Source: DASRAU01 sp035638075 (lineage in GTDB: Bacteria; Acidobacteriota; Polarisedimenticolia; Gp22-AA2). Taken from it: 64,000 nt of DNA. The stretch covers positions 273,067 through 337,066 of the forward strand of contig DASRAU010000034.1 in the NCBI GenBank assembly GCA_035638075.1, written 5' to 3'. Made by a program: the position numbers and the translations under genes. Shown in pieces: positions 52,378-59,907 of this stretch; positions within the stretch are counted from its first letter, which is position 1; each line of letters starts with the position of its first letter. Below the pieces are notes generated by a model. That model saw only the letters and a program-made list of their open reading frames with translations, was not told the origin of the DNA and searched no databases.

Positions 52378-53841
52378 ATGAGCGACATCCTCAACTTCAT
52401 CGACGGGGCGTTCGTCCCGCCGATCGGCGGGCAGCGCCTCGACAACGTCGAGCCGGCGACCGGGCGCGTCTACGGCACCGTCCCCGACAGCGATGCGCAG
52501 GATGTCGAGGCGGCGGTGCGGGCGGCCGAGCGGGCCTTCCCGGCGTGGTCGCGGCTTTCGGCGGAGGCCCGGGCGCAATTCCTGCTCGCGCTGGCCGACC
52601 GCATCGACGCGTCGCTCGAAGACCTGGCGCGCGCCGAGTCGATCGACACCGGCAAGCCGCTGGCACTGGCGCGCAGCCTCGAGATCCCGCGCGCCTCGTC
52701 GAACCTGCGCTTCTTCGCGACCGCCGCGATCCACTTCCACTCCGAGTCGCACTCCACGGGGACGAAGGCGCTCAACTACACGCTGCGCCGCCCGCGTGGC
52801 GTCGCCGGCGTCATCTCGCCGTGGAACCTGCCGCTCTACCTCCTGACCTGGAAGATCGCGCCGGCGCTGGCGAGCGGCAACACCGTGGTGGCGAAGCCGA
52901 CCGAGCTGGCGCCGATGACCGCGGCGCTGTTGGCGCAGCTCGCGAAGGACGTCGGCTTCCCGAAGGGTGTGCTCAACATCGTGCACGGCCGGGGTGCTGC
53001 GGCCGGCGCGGCCATCGTCGCGCACCCCCGGGTGCCGGCCATCTCCTTCACCGGCGGCACCGTCACCGGCAGCGCCATCGCCACCGCGGCGGCGCCGCTC
53101 TTCAAGAAGGTCGCCCTCGAGATGGGCGGCAAGAACCCGAACATCGTCTTCGCCGATGCCGACCTCGACGAGGCGGTGACGACGAGCCTGCGCGCCGCGT
53201 TCACCAACCAGGGGGAAATCTGCCTCGCCGGCTCGCGGCTCTACGTCGAAGAGTCGATCCGCGATACGTTCGTCGAACGCTTCGTCGCCGGGGCGCGCCG
53301 GCTCGTGGTCGGCGACCCGCTCGAGGACAAGACCGACCAGGGGGCGCTCATTTCGTCGGCGCACCGCGACAAGGTGCTCGGCTACCTCGACGCGGCGCGG
53401 CAGGAGGGCGGACGCTTCCTGTGCGGCGGCGGCGTGCCGGAAAGCCTGCCGGAGCGCTGCCGCAACGGGTTCTTCGTCGCGCCGACGGTCGTCGAAGGCC
53501 TCGCGCCGATGAGCCGCGTGAACCGCGAGGAGATCTTCGGGCCGGTGGTGACGGTGACGCCGTTCAAGACGGAAGAGGAAGTCCTCGGCTGGGCCAACGG
53601 CACCGACTACGGCCTGTCGGCGACCCTCTTCACGAGCCACCTCGGCCGCGCGCACCGCGTGGCGGAGCGGCTGGCGTCCGGCACCGTCTGGGTGAACTGC
53701 TGGCTGCTGCGCGACCTGCGCGTGCCGTTCGGCGGCATGAAGCGCAGCGGCCTCGGCCGCGAGGGAGGCGAAGAGGCGCTGCGCTTCTTCACCGAGCCGA
53801 AGAACGTCTGCGTCAAACTGAACGAGGGGGAGGGGGCGTGA
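52378..53841 (+). CDS. nbaE: 2-aminomuconate 6-semialdehyde dehydrogenase
   Basis: It oxidises the semialdehyde formed from 3-hydroxyanthranilate breakdown to 2-aminomuconate, using NAD. The 487-residue aldehyde dehydrogenase has FFATAAIHFHSESH, RRPRGVAGVISPWNLPLYL, catalytic E248 in LEMGGKNPNIVF, nucleophile C282 in NQGEICLAGSRL, and EEIFGPVVTVTPFKTEEE. The NYTLRRPRG region and the tail MKRSGLGREGGEEALRFFTEPKNVC match the hydroxymuconic/aminomuconic semialdehyde branch. GAAGGA lies 7 bases before the ATG. GTGA overlap with the next gene. The substrate is assigned mainly from the kynurenine genes beside it. Confidence 0.9.
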   Translation: MSDILNFIDGAFVPPIGGQRLDNVEPATGRVYGTVPDSDAQDVEAAVRAAERAFPAWSRLSAEARAQFLLALADRIDASLEDLARAESIDTGKPLALARSLEIPRASSNLRFFATAAIHFHSESHSTGTKALNYTLRRPRGVAGVISPWNLPLYLLTWKIAPALASGNTVVAKPTELAPMTAALLAQLAKDVGFPKGVLNIVHGRGAAAGAAIVAHPRVPAISFTGGTVTGSAIATAAAPLFKKVALEMGGKNPNIVFADADLDEAVTTSLRAAFTNQGEICLAGSRLYVEESIRDTFVERFVAGARRLVVGDPLEDKTDQGALISSAHRDKVLGYLDAARQEGGRFLCGGGVPESLPERCRNGFFVAPTVVEGLAPMSRVNREEIFGPVVTVTPFKTEEEVLGWANGTDYGLSATLFTSHLGRAHRVAERLASGTVWVNCWLLRDLRVPFGGMKRSGLGREGGEEALRFFTEPKNVCVKLNEGEGA

Positions 53842-54275
53842 GCCGAACGAAGCCGAAGAGGGAGGATGGGGAGATCCTGAGCGGCCGCGCCGCCGAGCCG
53901 GTCGGGCCGTATCCGCACGCGCGTCGCGTCGGCAACCTCCTGTTCGTCTCGGGGACGGGGCCGCGGCGCCGCGGCCAGAAGGACACCCCCGGCGTGACGC
54001 TCGACGCCCAGGGGAAGGTGGCCTCGTACGACATCACAGCGCAGTGCCGCGCCGTCTTCGAGAACCTGCGCTTCATCGTCGAGGACGCCGGCTCGTCGTG
54101 GGACCGCATCGTCGACGTCACGGCATTCCTGACCAACATGGACGACTTCCCGGCCTACAACGCGATCTACTCCGAGCACTTCCCCGAGAATCGTCCGACG
54201 CGCACCACGGTCCAGGTGAGCCGCCTCCCTGGCCCGATCGCCGTCGAGCTGAAGGTCATCGCGACGATCGACTAG
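53838..54275 (+). CDS. nbaF: 2-aminomuconate deaminase (RidA family)
   Basis: It removes ammonia from 2-aminomuconate to give 4-oxalocrotonate. The 145-residue RidA-fold protein has SGRAAEPVGPYPHARRVGNLLFVSGTGPR, TAQCRAVFENLRFIVEDAGSS, VTAFLTNMDDFPAYNAIYSEHF, and the substrate-carboxylate Arg in RTTVQVSRLPGPIAVELKVIA. The start is GTG, coupled to the dehydrogenase. A plain RidA would serve as a general enamine deaminase; the position in this pathway favours the aminomuconate role. Its TAG shares four bases (CTAG) with the stop of the convergent kynB. Confidence 0.88.
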   Translation: MSRTKPKREDGEILSGRAAEPVGPYPHARRVGNLLFVSGTGPRRRGQKDTPGVTLDAQGKVASYDITAQCRAVFENLRFIVEDAGSSWDRIVDVTAFLTNMDDFPAYNAIYSEHFPENRPTRTTVQVSRLPGPIAVELKVIATID

Positions 54276-54895
54276 GGCAGGTCGCGGAGGATGGCGCGGA
54301 CGGGGCTGCCGTCGGCGCCGGCGATCGGCAAAGGCAGCGCGATCAGCTCGTACAATCCTTCCGGCACGTGCGCCAACACGAGTCCCTCGAGAATCGCCAT
54401 GTCATGGCGCAGGCAGGCCTGGTGCGCCGGCAGATCCTTGGAGGTGCAGGGGTCGAGGCTCGGCGTGTCCACGCCGACCAGGCGCGCGCCGCGCTCGTGC
54501 AGGAAGTCGACGAGCCAAGGCGACAGCGCGGCGAAATCCTCGTTGAAGACCGTCGGGTCGGGGAAGGTGCCGGTCGCGAGCAGGATCCGTGGCGCCGCGA
54601 TCGACGCGCCGCGCAGGTCGTCCGGTTCGAGCACGGCGCCGCGCCGCGCCGCGAGGCGCAGCACCTGGCAGGGCCCCAGGTAGAGGTCGAGCGGGCGCTT
54701 CTCGATCGACGCGGCGCCGCGGGCGTAGTGGCTGGGCGCATCGGCGTGGGCTCCGACGTGCACGGTGGTGCGCAGCGTCGAGAGCGTCAGGTGCGCCCCC
54801 GCCTCCATGTCGAGGAGGATCTCCCGCTCCGGCGGCGTGTCGCCGGGGAAGACCTTCAGGGCCCGGTCGATCGGCGGCGTCAGGTCGTAGATCAA
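54272..54895 (-). CDS. kynB: kynurenine formamidase
   Basis: KynB hydrolyses N-formylkynurenine to kynurenine and formate. The 207-residue cyclase-family metalloprotein has YDLTPPIDRALKVFPGDTPPE, TTVHVGAHADAPSHYA (HxGxHxDxP metal motif), and VGVDTPSLDPCTSKDLPAH. The start is TTG at 54895, within TTGA shared with the stop of kynA, so translation is coupled. It is the last gene of the six-gene minus-strand kynurenine operon. The family length and motifs fit well. Confidence 0.93.
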   Translation of the reverse strand: MIYDLTPPIDRALKVFPGDTPPEREILLDMEAGAHLTLSTLRTTVHVGAHADAPSHYARGAASIEKRPLDLYLGPCQVLRLAARRGAVLEPDDLRGASIAAPRILLATGTFPDPTVFNEDFAALSPWLVDFLHERGARLVGVDTPSLDPCTSKDLPAHQACLRHDMAILEGLVLAHVPEGLYELIALPLPIAGADGSPVRAILRDLP

Positions 54896-55740
54896 AGCCG
54901 GTTCCGGATGAGCCAGAGGTCGGGGAAGATCGGGGCGAAGAGCGTCTTCCGGAGGTAGTCGACGCCGAGCGAGCCGCCGGTGCCCATCTTGTTGCCGATG
55001 GTGCGCTGCACCATCATCACGTGCCGGTAGCGCCACTCCTGCAGTCCCTCGTCGAAGTCGGTCATCAGCTCGAGAAGAATCGCGACATCCGGGCGCTGGC
55101 GGTAGAGCTTCACGAGCGCCTCCTGGATGTCGGCGTCGGGCGCGTTCGGCGTGCGCACATCGCGCTGGCGCAGCGCGTCGGGGATCGCCACGCCGAGCTT
55201 GGCAAGGAAATCGTAGAAATGATCGACGAGCGAGCGCTCGTTCAGCCGCCGCTCGAGCGCGACGCGCGCCGGGTCGCCGGCCGGGAAACGCTCCAGCATC
55301 TCCGGCCGCTTGTGACCGAGCAGGAACTCCATCTCGCGGAACTGCGTCGACTGGAACCCGGAGGCCGCCTCGAGCCGATCGCGGAAAGTCAGGAAGGACA
55401 TCGGCGTCATCGTCTCGAGCACGTCGATCTGCGCCACCAGCGTCTTGAGGACCATGCGCACCCGCTTCCAGGTGGCGATGGCCTCGAACAGCTCGCCCTG
55501 CGTGAAGTCGCGCCGGATCTTCTCGAACTCGTGCAGCAGCAGCCGGAACCACAGCTCGTACACCTGGTGGATGACGATGAACAGCGTTTCGTCGTGCTCC
55601 GGCGGGTTGGAGGCCGGCTGCTGAAGCCCCAGGAGCGTGTCGAGCTGCAGGTAGCGTGCGTAGGTGAGCGGCAGCGCGCGCTCGCCGCCCGCGGCGTCGC
55701 CGCCGGCGCCGCCGCGCGATCCCGACTTCGGCTTGGTCAT
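54892..55740 (-). CDS. kynA: tryptophan 2,3-dioxygenase
   Basis: The haem enzyme opens the indole ring of tryptophan with O2 to N-formylkynurenine, the first pathway step. The 282-residue protein is all helical, with LTYARYLQLDTLLGLQ, DETLFIVIHQVYELWFRLLL (substrate pocket), FQSTQFREMEFLLGHK, and haem ligand His in WRYRHVMMVQRTIGNK followed by GTGGSLGVDYLRKTL. ATG at 55740 overlaps the kmo stop (ATGA). A short Gly-rich N-terminal tail precedes the domain. Confidence 0.96.
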   Translation of the reverse strand: MTKPKSGSRGGAGGDAAGGERALPLTYARYLQLDTLLGLQQPASNPPEHDETLFIVIHQVYELWFRLLLHEFEKIRRDFTQGELFEAIATWKRVRMVLKTLVAQIDVLETMTPMSFLTFRDRLEAASGFQSTQFREMEFLLGHKRPEMLERFPAGDPARVALERRLNERSLVDHFYDFLAKLGVAIPDALRQRDVRTPNAPDADIQEALVKLYRQRPDVAILLELMTDFDEGLQEWRYRHVMMVQRTIGNKMGTGGSLGVDYLRKTLFAPIFPDLWLIRNRL

Positions 55741-57047
55741 CGGCTTCTCCACCACCAGGCGATCGACAGGACCGCCGCCGCGCCCACCGCGGCGGCGACG
55801 GATTTCAGGAACAGGGCCTGGCGGTGCGCCCGGCGCACCGTCTCGGCGTAGGGGATGCGGGTGAACGAGATCATCATGTAGAGCGGCATGAACAGGCGCG
55901 GGAAGAGGCGGTAGAGCGCCTTCTCGGTCGCCTTGCGGGCGCGGAACAGGCGCGATGCGGTGTGGTCGCGCATCTCGACGAAGTTGTGCACCGACAGCTG
56001 CGCCAGCGCGTCGGTGTGCTCCTTGCGGCCCGCCTCGAACGCGGTGAAGACACGATCCCAGTCGGGGGCGTGCGCACGCATGCACTCGTCGAGCACGACC
56101 GCGTCCTCGAAGGCGCAGTTCGCGCCCTGCCCGTGGAACGGCACCACCGCGTGGGCCGCGTCGCCGAGAAGCGCCGTCCGGCCGCGCCAGTGCCACGGCC
56201 GGCATCGGATGGTGACCATGGAGCCGACGGGGTTCTGCGCGTACTGCTCGGCGAGGTCCGGCATGAGCGGCACCGCGTCCGCGAACCAGGTCTCGAAAAA
56301 GCGCCGCACCGCGGCGGCCGACGTCAGGGCGTCGAACGAGTTCGGCCCCGTGTGCGGCCAGAACAGGGTGCAGGTGAAGGAGCCGTCGCGGTTCGGCAGC
56401 GCGATCATCATGAAGCCGCCGCGCGGCCAGATGTGCAGCGCTTTGGGCTCGAGCCGGTGCGTGCCGTTCGACCCCGCCGGGATGGTCAGCTCCTTGTAGC
56501 CGTGGCTCAGGAACGACTGGTCGTAATCGAAGCGATCGAGCCGCTGCATGCGGCGGCGGACGACCGACCAGGCGCCGTCCGTCCCGAGGAGCACGTCGCC
56601 CTCCACGGTCTCCGTGTCTTCGAACGTGGCCGAGGGCGTGTCGAGGTCCACGTCGGCGCAGCGCCGGCCGAAGGAGAAGCGGACGTTGCGCTCGCGCTCG
56701 GCCGCCTCGAGGAGCAGCACGTTCAGCTCGGCGCGCGACACCGAGTGGTTGGCGTGGCCGGCTTCGGTGCCGTAGGGCTGGAAGACGGTGTGGCCGCGCA
56801 GGTCGTGGATCATCCGGCCGCGCATCGGCACGGCCAGGGCCAGGACCTGCTGGAGCAGTCCGGCGCGCTCGAGCGCCCCGAGCCCGCGCGCCGACAGGGC
56901 GAGGTTGATCGAGCGCCCGCCGACGAGCGGCCCGCGCCGCGGGTCCGGGCGCATTTCGAAGCCCTTGACCGTGTGCCCGGCGCGCCCAAGGAAGATCGAC
57001 GCGAGCGTCCCGCCGAGCCCGGCGCCGATCTGCACGATGGTGCTCAC
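55737..57047 (-). CDS. kmo: kynurenine 3-monooxygenase
   Basis: This FAD enzyme hydroxylates kynurenine to 3-hydroxykynurenine with NADPH and O2. The 436-residue protein has the dinucleotide motif VQIGAGLGGTLASIFLGRAG, RSINLALSARGLGAL, LLGTDGAWSVVRRRM, and ALLGDAAHAVVPFHGQGANCAFEDA. A hydrophobic C-terminal segment (SVAAAVGAAAVLSIAWWW) would anchor it to the membrane, as in eukaryotic KMO. The GTG start at 57047 overlaps the kynU stop (GTGA); kynA follows by ATGA. Confidence 0.96.
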   Translation of the reverse strand: MSTIVQIGAGLGGTLASIFLGRAGHTVKGFEMRPDPRRGPLVGGRSINLALSARGLGALERAGLLQQVLALAVPMRGRMIHDLRGHTVFQPYGTEAGHANHSVSRAELNVLLLEAAERERNVRFSFGRRCADVDLDTPSATFEDTETVEGDVLLGTDGAWSVVRRRMQRLDRFDYDQSFLSHGYKELTIPAGSNGTHRLEPKALHIWPRGGFMMIALPNRDGSFTCTLFWPHTGPNSFDALTSAAAVRRFFETWFADAVPLMPDLAEQYAQNPVGSMVTIRCRPWHWRGRTALLGDAAHAVVPFHGQGANCAFEDAVVLDECMRAHAPDWDRVFTAFEAGRKEHTDALAQLSVHNFVEMRDHTASRLFRARKATEKALYRLFPRLFMPLYMMISFTRIPYAETVRRAHRQALFLKSVAAAVGAAAVLSIAWWWRSR

Positions 57048-58303
57048 GCCAGCGACTCCTCGAGCAGGCGCGCGAAGCGGACGATCTCGCCGAACGTGTT
57101 GTAGAGCGGCACCGGCGCGAAGCGGAGCACATCCGGCTCGCGGACATCGCAGACGACACCGCGCGCCGCGAGCGCGTCGTGCAGGCGGCGCGCACCGCCG
57201 CCGCGCAGGCGCAGGGAGACCTGGCAGCCGCGCTCGTCCGGGTGGCGGGGCGTGAGGATCTCGATGCGCCCCGCCGGCAGGCGATCGAGGAGCGCCACCA
57301 GGGCCGAGGTCATCCGCACCGAGCGGGCGCGCAGCGCCTCGATTCCCGCCTCCTCGAAGATCGCCAGCGACGCGAGGAGCGGAGCCAGCGCCAGGATCGG
57401 CGGGTTGCCGAGCTGCCAGCCATCGGCGCCTTCGCGCGGCACGAACTCGTCGCGCATCTCGAACCGGGTGGCCGGATCATTGCCCCACCAGCCGGCGAAG
57501 CGCGGCAGCGTCCGGTCGCGGCCGTGCCGCTCGTGCACGAAACAGCCGGCGACCGCGCCCGGGCCGGAGTTGAGGTACTTGTACGAGCACCAGACGGCGA
57601 AATCGACCTGCCAGTCGTGCAGCCGCAGCGGCAGGTTGCCGGCGGCGTGCGCCAGGTCCGCGCCGAAGACGCAGCCTTTCCGGTGCGCCGTCGCGGCGAG
57701 ACGCTCCAGGTCGAGCGCCTGTCCGGTGTAGAACTGCACGCCCGGCATCAGGACGACGGCGATCTCGTGACCGCGCTCCTCGATGAGGCGCTCCAGGTCT
57801 TCTGTGCGCAGGTGCGGCTCGCCGGGGCGGGCGCGCGCCACGAGGAGCGATTCGTCGGGCGAGCCGCCGTGGTGCCGGATCTGCGATGCGACCGCATAGT
57901 GATCGGACGGGAAGGCGTGCTCCTCGATCAGGATGGCGCGGCGGCCGGCCGCCGGACGGTAGAAGGTCGCCAGCATCAGGTGCAGGTTCACGGTGAGGCC
58001 GTTCATCATCACGACCTCGCCGGGTTGCGCGCCGACGAGCCGCGCGCCGCTGTCACGGAACAACTCGTGGTACGAGTACCACGGCCGGCGCGACCGGAAG
58101 TGCCCCTCGACCCCGAGCGCCTCCCAGTCGTCCATTTCTTCGTCGACGATGGCGCGCGTCGCCTTCGGCATCAGCCCCAGCGAGTGGCCGCAGAGGTACA
58201 GGAGCGGCCGGCCGTCAGGGCCGCCGGGCAGCGCGAAGCGGGAGCGGAAGCGCGACAGCGGATCTTCGAGGTCGAGCCGCCGCGCGTCTTCCTCGTCGAT
58301 CAC
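57044..58303 (-). CDS. kynU: kynureninase
   Basis: PLP-dependent kynureninase cleaves 3-hydroxykynurenine to 3-hydroxyanthranilate and alanine. The 419-residue product has LYLCGHSLGLMPKATR, VMMNGLTVNLHLML, DLAHAAGNLPLRLHDWQVDFAVW, the PLP lysine in CSYKYLNSGPGAVAG, and FAGWWGNDPATRFEM. The GTG start at 58303 overlaps the previous stop (GTGA). The length is typical for bacterial and animal enzymes. Confidence 0.96.
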   Translation of the reverse strand: MIDEEDARRLDLEDPLSRFRSRFALPGGPDGRPLLYLCGHSLGLMPKATRAIVDEEMDDWEALGVEGHFRSRRPWYSYHELFRDSGARLVGAQPGEVVMMNGLTVNLHLMLATFYRPAAGRRAILIEEHAFPSDHYAVASQIRHHGGSPDESLLVARARPGEPHLRTEDLERLIEERGHEIAVVLMPGVQFYTGQALDLERLAATAHRKGCVFGADLAHAAGNLPLRLHDWQVDFAVWCSYKYLNSGPGAVAGCFVHERHGRDRTLPRFAGWWGNDPATRFEMRDEFVPREGADGWQLGNPPILALAPLLASLAIFEEAGIEALRARSVRMTSALVALLDRLPAGRIEILTPRHPDERGCQVSLRLRGGGARRLHDALAARGVVCDVREPDVLRFAPVPLYNTFGEIVRFARLLEESLA

Positions 58304-59319
58304 GCGAAGTCCTCGCGGCGGCGGCCGAGGAAGGCGAGCGCGGTCCCGCCGAGCATCCGATCGCGCGCGGCCGCCGGCAGCTCGGTGAGCGACTCGATCA
58401 GGCGCCCGGGCTCCGCCTCGCCCAGCGGGAAGGGGAAATCCGATCCCAGCGCGATGCGCTCGGGTCCGAGCTGGCGCACGAGGAAGCGCAGCGCCTCCGG
58501 GTCGTGCACGAGCGAATCGACGACGATGCGGTCGAGGTAGGCGCCGGGCGGCTTCGGGCTGTCGAGGGCGCACAGATCGGGGCGGGCGCGATGGCCCGCG
58601 TCGATGCGACCGAGCGTGAACGGGAAGGCGCCGCCGCCGTGCGCGAACGCCAGGCGCAGGCCCGGCAGCCGCTCGAGCACGCCGCCCATGGCGAGCGAAC
58701 ACAGCGCGAGCGACAGCTCCGCCGGCATGCCGACGAGCCACGGCAGGAAATACTTGCGCATCCGCTCCGAGCCGAGCATGTCCCAGGGGTGCACGAAGAT
58801 CGCCGCGTCGAGCTCCTGGGCGCGGCGGAAGAACGGGAACAGCTCCTCCTGGTCGAGATTCCAGGCGTTGACGTGCGTGCCGATCTCGACGCCGGAAAGA
58901 CCCAGCTCGCCGACGCAGCGCTCCAGCTCGCCGATGGCGAGGTCGGGATCCTGCAGCGGCACGGTGCCCAGGCCCGCGAAGCGGCGCGGATGGTCGCGCA
59001 CCGTCTGGGCGATGTGATCGTTGAGGCCGCGCGCCACGTCGAGCGCATGCTCCGGCTCGGCCCAGTAGCAGAACATCACCGGCACCGTCGAGAGCACCTG
59101 CACGGCGACGCCGTGGCGGTCGCACTCCTCGATCCGGCGTGCCGCATCGAAGGTCGTGGCGGGCACGTCGCGGAAGAGCGCCCCGTCCACCATCATGCGG
59201 GCCCCTCCCTCGGCGGGCTCGAGCGACACGAAGCCACCGTAGCCGAAGCGCTCGCGGACGTCGGGCAGGCGCGGCGGCAGGATGTGCGTGTGGAGATCGA
59301 CCCGGAAAGGGGTGGTCAT
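58300..59319 (-). CDS. nbaD: 2-amino-3-carboxymuconate-6-semialdehyde decarboxylase
   Basis: ACMSD removes CO2 from the ring-cleavage product and so directs flux away from quinolinate/NAD synthesis. The 339-residue amidohydrolase-fold protein has H10 and H12 (VDLHTHILP), FGYGGFVSLEPAEGGARMMVDG, His in AIFVHPWDMLG, LAFAHGGGAFPFTLGRID, and Asp in ALGSDFPFPLGE. ATG at 59319 lies 25 bases after the 3-hydroxyanthranilate dioxygenase gene. It is coupled to kynU by GTGA. Confidence 0.95.
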   Translation of the reverse strand: MTTPFRVDLHTHILPPRLPDVRERFGYGGFVSLEPAEGGARMMVDGALFRDVPATTFDAARRIEECDRHGVAVQVLSTVPVMFCYWAEPEHALDVARGLNDHIAQTVRDHPRRFAGLGTVPLQDPDLAIGELERCVGELGLSGVEIGTHVNAWNLDQEELFPFFRRAQELDAAIFVHPWDMLGSERMRKYFLPWLVGMPAELSLALCSLAMGGVLERLPGLRLAFAHGGGAFPFTLGRIDAGHRARPDLCALDSPKPPGAYLDRIVVDSLVHDPEALRFLVRQLGPERIALGSDFPFPLGEAEPGRLIESLTELPAAARDRMLGGTALAFLGRRREDFA

Positions 59320-59344
59320 GCCCGCGCCCCCTCCGCGCCGGCGT

Positions 59345-59863
59345 TCAAGCGCCGGCGGGGGGATTGACCGCGCCACAGGCGCGGCAGGTGCGCAGGCTCG
59401 TGTCGGTCCGGTACGCCTCGAGCACCGGCTTGAGCTGCGTGCCGAGGTCGGAGACGTGCAGCGCCGCCTCATGCACGACGGCGTGGCAGCGCTCGCAGTA
59501 CCAGCGGAAGCGGTCCTCCTCGTCCGGGGTCCGCCTGCGCTCCAGCACCATGCCGACGGTGTTCGGGCCGCGCTGCGGCGAGTGCGGGACGTTGGGCGGG
59601 AGCAGGAGCATCTCCCCCTCGCGGATCGGGATGTCGCGCGGCACCCCGTCCTCGACCACCTTGAGGACGATGTCGCCCTCCAGCTGGTAGAACAATTCCT
59701 CGCCCGGATCGAGGTGATAGTCGTTGCGCTTGTTGGGGCCGCCGACGATCATCACCTGGAAGTCGGCCTCCTCGAAGACGAGGGCGTTGCCGACCGGAGG
59801 CTTGAGCCGATCCCGGTGCGCGTCGATCCAGCCTTTCAGACTGAAAGCCGTCAGTTGCGCCAA
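59345..59863 (-). CDS. nbaC: 3-hydroxyanthranilate 3,4-dioxygenase
   Basis: This iron(II) cupin enzyme opens the ring of 3-hydroxyanthranilate. The start is set at TTG 59863 because GGGGAGGG lies 8 bases upstream and the 172-residue product then numbers almost exactly like characterised bacterial enzymes: metal ligands H50, E56 and H94 (NDYHLDPGEELFYQ; PPNVPHSPQR) and a rubredoxin-type second metal site C123, C126, C160, C163 (WYCERC; TCRAC). The frame continues to an ATG at 59935, but that runs past the opposite gene's start. It is the first gene of the six-gene operon. Confidence 0.95.
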   Translation of the reverse strand: MAQLTAFSLKGWIDAHRDRLKPPVGNALVFEEADFQVMIVGGPNKRNDYHLDPGEELFYQLEGDIVLKVVEDGVPRDIPIREGEMLLLPPNVPHSPQRGPNTVGMVLERRRTPDEEDRFRWYCERCHAVVHEAALHVSDLGTQLKPVLEAYRTDTSLRTCRACGAVNPPAGA

Positions 59864-59880
59864 AGGCGCACCCTCCCCAG

Positions 59881-59906
59881 AATGTCCCGCGCCACAATGT
59901 CCCGCG
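59881..59906. repeat. tandem 11-base direct repeat in a divergent promoter gap
   Basis: AATGTCCCGCG occurs at 59881-59891 and again at 59896-59906, a 15-base period. It sits just upstream of the dioxygenase ribosome site and ends one base before the ATG of the opposite gene. It could be an operator. Confidence 0.45.
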
Positions 59907-59907
59907 A

